From NCBI GenBank assembly GCA_900547195.1, contig URFQ01000075.1, positions 1 to 11,979 on the forward strand: 11,979 nucleotides of DNA, written 5' to 3'. Both the position numbers and the translations under genes were made by a program. The notes beneath the pieces were generated by a model. That model made no database searches. It saw only the letters and a program-made list of their open reading frames with translations, and had not been told where the DNA came from. Positions 6,808 through 11,979 of the stretch are shown piece after piece. Each line of letters starts with the position of its first letter. The stretch's first letter is position 1. Origin of the DNA: an uncultured Butyricicoccus sp. (lineage in GTDB: Bacteria > Bacillota > Clostridia > Oscillospirales > Butyricicoccaceae).

Positions 6808-7430
6808 CCACAGCCAACAAAATCACGCTTGTGCGTATTGCTATGATCCCATTTTTCATCTGGTTTGCACTGCAAGACCGCGCGGACAGCCAAATCGTTG
6901 CGCTCGTTCTGTTCTGCGCAGCTTCGTTCACCGATTTCCTGGATGGCTATATTGCGCGCAAGTACAACCAGGTGACCGATTTCGGCAAGTTTGTCGATCC
7001 GCTCGCGGACAAGCTGCTCGTCACCGGAGCCCTGCTCATCTTCATCGAAAAAGGCATCTTTCCTTCGTGGATGGTCTTCATCATCCTCGCGCGTGAGTTC
7101 ATTATCACGTCCCTGCGCATCGTGGCCGCGAACAAGGGCCGCGTGCTCGCTGCGGCGTGGACGGGCAAGGTCAAAACCTGCGTGCAGATCGCGGGCATCA
7201 TCCTCGATTTCCTGTTCCTGATTTTCTTCGGCACCGCGCCTGCGCCGTGGTCCGTGTCCGGCGTGATCGGCGGCGCGGACGGCCCGACCGCCATCGTTGT
7301 AACCGGCTCCGGCCTGTCGTTTCCGGCGCTGGTCGCCTGGGCCATGACCCTTGTGACCCTGTATTCCGGCTGGGATTACCTGCATAAAAACTGGGATCTT
7401 ATCAAAAACGGCGCAGTCAAGGAAAAATAA
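6804..7430 (+). CDS. pgsA: Phosphatidylglycerophosphate synthase PgsA
   Basis: Integral membrane CDP-alcohol phosphatidyltransferase that condenses CDP-diacylglycerol with glycerol-3-phosphate to give phosphatidylglycerol phosphate, the committed step to phosphatidylglycerol and cardiolipin. All residues of the metal-binding CDP-alcohol phosphotransferase motif are present: D44, D47, G48, A51, R52, G61, D65 and D69. The 208 residues form about six helices and end with the family's SGWDYLHKNW block. Unusually, the loop before the last helix is longer than in Bacillus PgsA and holds GVIGGADGPTAI (residues 153-164), a motif known from sodium-pumping decarboxylase beta subunits. The start is GTG with AGGAGG at 6789-6794; it overlaps the rimO stop (GTGA). 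A strong terminator follows. Confidence 0.95.
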   Translation: MTTANKITLVRIAMIPFFIWFALQDRADSQIVALVLFCAASFTDFLDGYIARKYNQVTDFGKFVDPLADKLLVTGALLIFIEKGIFPSWMVFIILAREFIITSLRIVAANKGRVLAAAWTGKVKTCVQIAGIILDFLFLIFFGTAPAPWSVSGVIGGADGPTAIVVTGSGLSFPALVAWAMTLVTLYSGWDYLHKNWDLIKNGAVKEK

Positions 7431-7442
7431 ATAAACGCATTC

Positions 7443-7478
7443 TAAAACGCCCGGAACCGCCTGGTTCCGGGCGTTTTA
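7443..7478 (+). terminator. Strong bidirectional terminator between pgsA and the DegV gene
   Basis: A perfect stem, AAAACGCCCGGAACC (7444-7458) with GGTTCCGGGCGTTTT (7463-7477) around a GCCT loop, extendable by one more T-A pair. The A-run on one side and T-run on the other let it work in both directions, ending pgsA on the + strand and the DegV gene on the - strand. Confidence 0.9.
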
Positions 7479-7487
7479 AGTTTAGGC

Positions 7488-7555
7488 CGAGCCTTTTCAA
7501 AGGCTCGTGGGGTTCAGGGGCGGAGCCCCGCCTGAGGAACCAGCGGCAGCGCCGC
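7488..7555. repeat. Array of intergenic stem-loops
   Basis: Three consecutive inverted repeats lie between the bidirectional terminator and the DegV stop: CGAGCCTTT/AAAGGCTCG (7488-7507), a GGGGC-GGA-GCCCC hairpin (7517-7529) flanked by GGTTC/GAACC (7511-7515 with 7537-7541), and GCGGC/GCCGC (7543-7555). The GTGGGGTTCAGGGG-type segment looks like an interspersed palindromic element, but no second copy is in the window. It may also act as an extra terminator for the - strand operon. Confidence 0.5.
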
Positions 7556-7557
7556 GC

Positions 7558-8427
7558 TTAAAACGGCGCGCGCTTGCCGCCAATAAAGAAAGCCGTCATC
7601 ACACCCGGGCCGGTATGCGAGCCGATCACCGTGTCAATCATGCGGATTTCGGTGCGAAGCCCTGCGGCTTCCAACTTGCCCGCGACATACCGCGCATCCT
7701 CTTCGCAGTCCCCGTGGCTGATACGCACCGGGGTGTCCCGGTCGGTGATCTCGCGCAGCGTGTATTCCGCCAGTTCGTTCAGCGCCTTTCTGCGGCCCCG
7801 GATTTTGCCGCAAACCTCCAGCTTCCCTTCGTCATCCAGATAAATCATGGGTTTGATGCCGATCAGCCCGCCCACGACCGCAGACGTGCGGCTGACACGG
7901 CCGCCGCGCCACAAATGCTTCAGGTCGTCCACGGTGACCAAATGGATCACGTGCAGCCGCAGCTTTTCAATCTCATCGCCCGCTTCGTCCGCCGTGCAGC
8001 CTGCGTCGCGCAGCTGTCGCGCCTTCTCGACCAAAATTGCTTCTCCCCCCGCGGCGCTCAGCGTGTCCACGCAGCGGATCGTCCGCTCCGGATACTGTTC
8101 GCGCACCTCGGCTGCCGCCATGCAGCCCGCCGCATACGACCCCGACAGGCCGGAAGAAAACCCGACATACAGCACATCCATGCCCGCGGCGCAGGCGGCG
8201 CGGAAATAATTCAGATAGTCTTCCACCTGTGCCTGCGAGGTTGTACTCATGTTGCCCGCGCGCAGGTTGGCGAAGAACTCCTGAAACGGCATGGTGCGCC
8301 CAAAATTCTCTTTGATCGTCCGTCCGGCAATTGTGAAGGACAGCGCCGCGCACCGGATTTCATTGCGCTCATAATATTCCGCGGTTTCATCGGTGGTGGA
8401 ATTGGCCACCAGTACAAACTTTTTCAT
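7558..8427 (-). CDS. DegV family protein (fatty-acid binding)
   Basis: A 289-residue DegV-fold protein. Members bind a single fatty acid between two domains; in some Firmicutes (FakB) they present it to the kinase FakA for phosphorylation, feeding exogenous fatty acids into phospholipid synthesis. Motifs seen: STTSQ (61-65), the ligand-contacting SSGLSGSY (91-98), VDDLKHLWRGGRVS (166-179) and IGSHTGPG (268-275). Typical DegV proteins start KIALVTDSTADL; this one reads KKFVLVANSTTDE, a small divergence. No FakA-like kinase gene is in the window, so a FakB role is inference. The start lies 13 bp after the M24 peptidase stop, behind GGGAGA, so the two are co-transcribed. An alternative is an orphan lipid carrier. 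Confidence 0.93.
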   Translation of the reverse strand: MKKFVLVANSTTDETAEYYERNEIRCAALSFTIAGRTIKENFGRTMPFQEFFANLRAGNMSTTSQAQVEDYLNYFRAACAAGMDVLYVGFSSGLSGSYAAGCMAAAEVREQYPERTIRCVDTLSAAGGEAILVEKARQLRDAGCTADEAGDEIEKLRLHVIHLVTVDDLKHLWRGGRVSRTSAVVGGLIGIKPMIYLDDEGKLEVCGKIRGRRKALNELAEYTLREITDRDTPVRISHGDCEEDARYVAGKLEAAGLRTEIRMIDTVIGSHTGPGVMTAFFIGGKRAPF

Positions 8428-8440
8428 GGCCTGTCTCCCA

Positions 8441-9640
8441 TCAGCCGATTTCAGTCAGCGGCAGCACGGAGCCGGTCAGCGACTCGCCGCCCGCATCCGT
8501 GACCAGATAGGTGTTTTCCGTGCCGACAATGCCAATGCCATCCAGCATGATTTTCGGCTCAATGGCAAACAGCATCCCCGCTTCCAGCGGTTCGCGGAAC
8601 GACTTCGCCAGCACCGGCGCCTCGTCCATGGTCAGGCCGATGGAGTGGCCGAGGAACTTCCCGCCGCCCATGAAGCCCTTCTGGAACTTGTCCGGCACCA
8701 TTGCAGCGGCCTGCAAATAAATCTCTTCCGGGATCGCGCCGGTTTTGAGCTGCGCCGCTGCCCAGGTCTCGATGGAGGCGCACAGGCCGTACGCTTCCCG
8801 GATCAAAGCAGCGTCCGGGTCGTCCGCCAGGCTGCCGTAATAATACACCACCGATTTGTCGGTATGGTAGCCGAGCAGGCCGGCCGGGATATCCATCAGC
8901 ACCAGCTCGCCCTTCCTGAGCTGCCGCGCGGGCGAGCCGATAGCCTGCATCGCAATACAGGTGCCCGCACAGCCGTCCGGTCCATCGAACGCCAGCCCGG
9001 CGTTGGCGTTCTCGCCAAAGCCGCAGTAGCCGCCCACATCCTCGCCGGCCGCCTGATTGTAGCGGCAAATGCCCATGGAGCCGCGCCGCAGCAGCTCCAG
9101 ATACACTTCACCGCACAGCTCAGCCTCGCTCATGCCCTCGCGCAGACGCGCAGGCATGACCTCTTCCAGAACCTCGGCATGCAGCCGGCCGGCCTCGCGC
9201 ATGCAGTCGGTCTCGTATGCGCTCTTGCGCGCGCGGAGGGCGCTCAAATGCGGCGCCAGCGGCTTCCAGGCTTCAAACGAAAGGTATTTTCGCACCATGC
9301 CAAGCCATTCAAGCGTGGCGGTTTTGGCTTCGACGAACACCGACGCGGGAGCCTCGGTAAAATATTCGCCCAGCGTGCGATACGAGCGCATGGGGCGGAT
9401 ATCCGGAAGATTCGATTCGCCCACCGCGCGGTCAAAACTCCGGCGCACCCACAGGATCGTCTCGTCCGGCGTGATGGTCAGCACGCCCTCCTGCATGGTG
9501 CCGGCCAGATAATACATATTGATTTTACTGTTTACAAGCGCGAGCTTCCAGGCAGGGTCCGCAGCCGTCAGGCGCGCACGCAGCGCCGCCAGACGGCGAT
9601 CCAGTTCTTCCCGGGGCACGCGGGCATGGAAATCAAACAT
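8441..9640 (-). CDS. M24 family metallopeptidase (aminopeptidase P-like)
   Basis: A 399-residue cytoplasmic pita-bread-fold peptidase, probably cleaving Xaa-Pro peptides. An N-terminal creatinase-like domain spans about 1-135 and the M24 catalytic domain about 140-390. All five dinuclear-metal ligands are visible: D250 (LMDIPAG), D261 (GYHTDKS), H332 (GHSIGL), E361 (IEPKI) and E375 (GTENTYLV). The second conserved histidine of Xaa-Pro enzymes (HEAP) is replaced by D339 (MDEAP), so substrate preference could differ. The start at 9640 is chosen because TAAGGAGT lies 8 bp upstream; the frame continues to an ATG at 9697, but that extension has no ribosome site and is not conserved in type. It is the first gene of the operon with the DegV gene. 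Exact substrate is unknown. Confidence 0.92.
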   Translation of the reverse strand: MFDFHARVPREELDRRLAALRARLTAADPAWKLALVNSKINMYYLAGTMQEGVLTITPDETILWVRRSFDRAVGESNLPDIRPMRSYRTLGEYFTEAPASVFVEAKTATLEWLGMVRKYLSFEAWKPLAPHLSALRARKSAYETDCMREAGRLHAEVLEEVMPARLREGMSEAELCGEVYLELLRRGSMGICRYNQAAGEDVGGYCGFGENANAGLAFDGPDGCAGTCIAMQAIGSPARQLRKGELVLMDIPAGLLGYHTDKSVVYYYGSLADDPDAALIREAYGLCASIETWAAAQLKTGAIPEEIYLQAAAMVPDKFQKGFMGGGKFLGHSIGLTMDEAPVLAKSFREPLEAGMLFAIEPKIMLDGIGIVGTENTYLVTDAGGESLTGSVLPLTEIG

Positions 9641-9648
9641 CGGGGAAT

Positions 9649-9656
9649 ACTCCTTA
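9649..9656 (-). promoter_or_regulatory. Ribosome binding site deciding the M24 peptidase start
   Basis: TAAGGAGT on the - strand, 8 bp before the ATG at 9640, fixes this start and rules out the longer frame from 9697. Confidence 0.85.
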
Positions 9657-9701
9657 AATCCTTTGATTTTGTGTATCGCTGGAATCGCAGTACACATAGT
9701 A

Positions 9702-9710
9702 AGTATACCA
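9702..9710 (-). promoter_or_regulatory. Extended -10 promoter of the M24-DegV operon
   Basis: TGGTATACT on the - strand is an extended -10 element (TG-N-TATACT). No good -35 is seen 17 bp upstream, where repeat DNA lies. The element overlaps the edge of the tandem repeat. The predicted leader is about 55 nt. Confidence 0.5.
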
Positions 9711-9811
9711 CATCCAATATCCCCTGCGGGGATTATTTTTCAGCGGGACGGCAGATCCTACCACATTCAATATTCCCTGCGGGGGCTATTTTAGCCAGAT
9801 GGCGGATTCTT
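9707..9811. repeat. Imperfect 53-bp tandem repeat with palindromic core
   Basis: Two direct copies, at 9707-9759 and 9760-9811, each begin ACCACAT(C/T)CAATAT. Each then has a C-run/TGC/G-run palindrome (ATCCCC-TGC-GGGGAT in the first, CCC-TGC-GGG in the second), a T-rich stretch TATTTT, and a related GGCNGAT(C/T)CT end. They agree at most positions, allowing one single-base gap. Palindromic, tandem and intergenic, they resemble REP-like or small non-autonomous elements. No further copy is in this window. Confidence 0.75.
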
Positions 9812-10112
9812 TTCATCCGAGGGCAAACAGAAACGCCGGCCTGCCGGTTGCCGCGCGGCGAGACAGCGCGAATAGGTTGCCATCCTGCGCCGCCTGCTGG
9901 AGGAATATAACGACGGCCGCCGGAAATCTTTTTTCTGCACAGCGGGTAGCCTTCTGAGTTTCCCCGATCTACAAGACGTCATGCAGCAGCTTGCCGCTTG
10001 TACAAAACCAAGCGAACCCAGGCAAAAATCCGACTTGCCGGTACATCTGCCGCAGCAAGCCACCAAGCCAAAGGGCATTGTGCTCAAGCTGCGGCGGAAG
10101 CCCCAAGAATAA
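9799..10112 (+). pseudogene. Probable remnant of a small gene, unknown family
   Basis: On the + strand the frame from 9876 to the TAA at 10110 encodes about 78 residues that read like protein: a helix VAILRRLLEEYNDGRR, then KSFFCTAGSLLSFPDLQDVM and a basic end GIVLKLRRKPQE. It has no credible start: it is preceded in frame by TAG at 9873, which would be CAG (Gln) with one base changed. Upstream frames (an ATG at 9799 in another frame) do not connect without a shift. I take it as the 3' part of a decayed gene. It faintly recalls small Cys-containing clostridial proteins such as DUF3795, from memory only. No intact gene occupies 9641-10116; apart from this remnant the stretch holds the repeat pair and the M24 promoter. 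Confidence 0.45.
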
Positions 10113-10116
10113 AACC

Positions 10117-11070
10117 TTACGCCCCAGCCCCTGCAAGGCAGTACACATAAAACCCATATACGCCGATGAGGGCCGCGCCCTGCCAGCGGCGCATCCGGCC
10201 GGAAAACATGGGCGGCAGCATGGCAATGCCCATAATGACCACGGCAAAGGGCAGGTCGCGCGAAAACACCTCGGGCGCAACCGGCAGCATGCCGCCGCCT
10301 GCAGCGGCGCACGTGGGCAGCACCAGCGCAAGGTCAATGATGTTTGCACCCACAATATTCCCCGCGGACAGCGCACCCTCATGCCGGCGGATGGCGGCAA
10401 GCGCGGTCATCAGTTCGGGCAGCGAGGTACCGAGCGCCACAAGCGTCAACCCAATGACCGCTTCCGGGATGCCGAGCATGCGCGCGAGAATCACCCCGTT
10501 GTCAACCATCAGCTTGGCGCCCAACATCACGGCCGCTGCGCCCAGTGCGAACTGGCATACTGTGCGCAGCTTCTCGCCGGGCGTCAGGACGGCGGGCTGC
10601 ACACGGCCGCGCTCTTTGGCGGCGCCCTGCAAATTCATCGCAAGGAATGCGAACAGCAGCGCCAGCATCCCAAGTGCCTCCCCGGGCGCGAGCAGGCTGT
10701 CCACTGCAAAGCAGCCGAGCAGAATGGTGGTTCCAATCATCAGCCCGCCCTTGGTTCTGGCTTCGTATTCTGCAAAAAACGCAGGCGCAAGCAGCGCGGA
10801 AACGCCAAGGATCAGGCCGGTGTTGCAGACCGCAGACCCAACCGCATTTCCAATCGCCAGTTCGGTCGAACCGCGCAGGGTCGCAAGCAGCGACACAGTC
10901 AGCTCGGGTGCGGTGGTGCACAGGCTGACCAAGGTTGCACCGACCACAAAGCGCGGCACACCGCTCGCCTCCGCCAGCCGCGCCGCCGCGTCCACAAAGC
11001 CGTCGCCGCCGCGCATGGTCAAATACAGGCCGAGCGTAAAAAACGCGGCGGCCAATAGGACTGTCATCAT
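10117..11070 (-). CDS. CaCA-family cation antiporter (Na+/Ca2+ exchanger-like)
   Basis: A 317-residue membrane antiporter of the YrbG/NCX type, with about ten helices, probably exchanging Ca2+ for Na+ or H+. The two inverted alpha repeats are clear: residues 44-89 (VSLCTTAPEL then GNAVGSAVCN) and 208-250 (VALGTSLPEL then GNIVGANIID). Residues matching the ion site known from the archaeal NCX_Mj structure are E56, N83, E219 and D246. The first repeat has CTT where GTS is usual, and A242 replaces a serine in the second repeat, so affinity or ion choice may be altered. The start at 11070 is chosen for AAGGAGG 7 bp upstream; the frame runs back to 11175, but that part is polar and crosses the promoter. 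It is monocistronic, or feeds weakly into the M24 operon. Confidence 0.92.
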   Translation of the reverse strand: MMTVLLAAAFFTLGLYLTMRGGDGFVDAAARLAEASGVPRFVVGATLVSLCTTAPELTVSLLATLRGSTELAIGNAVGSAVCNTGLILGVSALLAPAFFAEYEARTKGGLMIGTTILLGCFAVDSLLAPGEALGMLALLFAFLAMNLQGAAKERGRVQPAVLTPGEKLRTVCQFALGAAAVMLGAKLMVDNGVILARMLGIPEAVIGLTLVALGTSLPELMTALAAIRRHEGALSAGNIVGANIIDLALVLPTCAAAGGGMLPVAPEVFSRDLPFAVVIMGIAMLPPMFSGRMRRWQGAALIGVYGFYVYCLAGAGA

Positions 11071-11077
11071 CAAAGAG

Positions 11078-11084
11078 CCTCCTT
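11078..11084 (-). promoter_or_regulatory. Ribosome binding site deciding the antiporter start
   Basis: AAGGAGG on the - strand, 7 bp before the first of two adjacent ATG codons (11070, 11067). Confidence 0.85.
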
Positions 11085-11122
11085 CCACGGGTTCTCTGCA
11101 ACCATATGCGCAGGGTTTGCAA

Positions 11123-11131
11123 ACTATACCA
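11123..11131 (-). promoter_or_regulatory. Extended -10 promoter of the antiporter gene
   Basis: TGGTATAGT on the - strand is an extended -10; no good -35 is seen at 16-18 bp. It lies about 50 bp before the antiporter start and points away from the cls promoter. Confidence 0.5.
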
Positions 11132-11205
11132 CGCGATGCTTGCGGCATAAGACGCATTGCCAAGGAACTTTCCACGAAGGATACATACCCTTTACACGGC
11201 GAAGA

Positions 11206-11234
11206 TTGACATTTTTAGGCGCAGGCGGTATGAT
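11206..11234 (+). promoter_or_regulatory. Consensus sigma-A promoter of cls
   Basis: TTGACA (11206-11211), a 17-bp spacer and TATGAT (11229-11234): a full consensus -35 and a one-mismatch -10. The transcript should start near 11241, about 37 nt before the cls ATG. This is the strongest promoter in the window. Confidence 0.88.
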
Positions 11235-11277
11235 TAAAAGATAGTTGGGGTATTCGCATCTTCCTGTGGAGGCAAAC

Positions 11278-11979
11278 ATGAAAAGGCATCTTGGTAAACT
11301 TTTAGGCGACCGCCGCATCATGGGCGCGCTGCTGATCCTGATCCAGGCCGTCCTGGTCATCTGGGGTCTCGGCACCTTGAGCGACCATGTCCCGTGGATT
11401 TATCGGCTGTGCAACATCCTGTCGGTGATCATCATCATCTGGATTGTCCGCAAATACGACAATCCCTCTTACAAAATTCCATGGATCGTCCTGATCCTGC
11501 TGTTCCCGCTCTTTGGCGGTATTTTCTACCTGGCCTGGGGCAACACTCCTTTCAACCGTGCCCGGGCGCAGAATAAATTCCCGGTACCGCAGCCGGACTT
11601 CTCGAAAGGCGTCTCCCATCCGGCAAGCGGCCGGCTGGTCGCAGCGATGCCGCGCCATACCCGCCGCGCCGGTTATATCGAATCGCTCACCGGCATGCCC
11701 GCGTGGGGGGAAACCGCGGTGCGGTATTTCCCGCTCGGGGAAGACCAGTTTGCCGCCATGTGCGGCGAGCTCAAACAGGCACGGCGCTTTATCTTCATGG
11801 AGTATTTCATCATTGAGCAGGGGGAAATGTGGCAGCCCATCCTGGATATCCTCACCGAAAAGGCCAAACAGGGGGTGGAGGTGCGCATTATGTACGACGA
11901 CGCGGGCTGCATGTCCAAACTGCCCGCGGGCTACGACCGGTACCTGCGCTCGCTCGGCATACGCACCGTGCGCTTCAAC
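11278..11979 (+). CDS. cls: Cardiolipin synthase (3' end missing)
   Basis: Membrane phospholipase-D-superfamily enzyme that joins two phosphatidylglycerol molecules into cardiolipin and glycerol. The first 234 codons are present and the frame is open at the window end. Two hydrophobic helices (about 14-33 and 43-57) precede the PLD-nuclease N-terminal (PLDc_N) segment NPSYKIPWIVLILLFPLFGG (62-81), which ends in FYLAWG. The soluble region has the usual lead-in to the first catalytic domain: RFIFMEYFII (170-179) and KAKQGVEVRIMYDDAG (195-210). The HKD catalytic motifs would lie past the window edge, so activity cannot be judged. The start ATG has GGAGG at 11268-11272, 5 bp upstream, and a near-consensus promoter. 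Functionally it is the next step after PgsA and its phosphatase. Confidence 0.93.
   Translation, partial: MKRHLGKLLGDRRIMGALLILIQAVLVIWGLGTLSDHVPWIYRLCNILSVIIIIWIVRKYDNPSYKIPWIVLILLFPLFGGIFYLAWGNTPFNRARAQNKFPVPQPDFSKGVSHPASGRLVAAMPRHTRRAGYIESLTGMPAWGETAVRYFPLGEDQFAAMCGELKQARRFIFMEYFIIEQGEMWQPILDILTEKAKQGVEVRIMYDDAGCMSKLPAGYDRYLRSLGIRTVRFN

Noticed and set aside
7263..7298. Reading the GGADGPTAI stretch as a fragment of a decarboxylase beta-subunit gene
   Set aside because: It is in frame inside an intact pgsA whose last helix and C-terminal signature follow normally; only about 12 residues match.
9641..9697. Upstream extension of the M24 peptidase to an ATG at 9697
   Set aside because: TAAGGAGT lies within this stretch, 8 bp before the ATG at 9640; the longer start has no ribosome site and would sit almost at the -10 element.
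9707..9811. Reading the two 53-bp repeats as a short CRISPR array
   Set aside because: The copies are directly adjacent with no spacers, are diverged, and no cas gene is near.
8393..9910. Long open frame (505 codons) on the + strand opposite the M24 peptidase
   Set aside because: The M24 gene on the other strand has all metal-site motifs and a ribosome site; this frame is its shadow.
9791..10312. 173-codon - strand frame in the gap below the antiporter
   Set aside because: It overlaps the antiporter's 3' end in another frame, is Arg/Cys-rich, and has no family resemblance.
9991..11058. Two long + strand frames opposite the antiporter
   Set aside because: The antiporter's alpha repeats and start signals are clear; the + strand frames are low-complexity composition shadows.
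11071..11175. Upstream extension of the antiporter to an ATG at 11175
   Set aside because: The extension crosses the extended -10 and the AAGGAGG site, and adds a polar stretch unlike the family N terminus.

Overview
The window is chromosomal housekeeping DNA with high GC and strongly GC-biased third codon positions. Clear Shine-Dalgarno sites (AGGAGG types), a Gram-positive-type LexA box and a clostridial gene set (yqhQ/DUF1385, prmC, recA, recX, rimO, pgsA, DegV) point to a high-GC member of the Clostridia, probably of the Oscillospirales gut lineage. I infer this from gene content and composition; the species cannot be named. I see no phage, insertion sequence, CRISPR array, rRNA or tRNA.

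Layout, 1-5 kb (+ strand): the 3' part of a membrane sensor histidine kinase overlaps yqhQ by 4 bp. A terminator follows. Then come prmC (release-factor methyltransferase), recA with its own promoter, a candidate LexA box and a structured leader, recX coupled to recA, and a small three-helix membrane protein of unknown function. A terminator at about 5.4 kb closes the block.

5.4-7.5 kb (+ strand): a well-formed promoter drives the overlapping pair rimO (TTG start) and pgsA (GTG start), which end at a strong bidirectional terminator. PgsA carries an extra loop with the motif GVIGGADGPTAI, best known from the beta subunits of sodium-pumping decarboxylases.

7.5-11.1 kb (- strand): an aminopeptidase-P-like M24 metallopeptidase and a DegV-family lipid-binding protein form a two-gene operon. 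A CaCA-family cation antiporter lies upstream with its own promoter. Between the antiporter and the peptidase are about 480 bp with no intact gene: a 53-bp imperfect tandem repeat touching the peptidase promoter, and a + strand stretch that reads like the C-terminal part of a decayed gene.

11.1-12 kb: a divergent promoter region, then the start of a cardiolipin synthase that runs off the window. PgsA (phosphatidylglycerol synthesis) and Cls (cardiolipin from phosphatidylglycerol) are consecutive steps of one pathway but sit in separate transcription units.

Most of the window is ordinary core genome. No new multi-gene system is evident. The observations most worth following are the PgsA loop motif, the tandem repeat at the M24 promoter, the decayed ORF beside it, and the hairpin-bearing recA leader.
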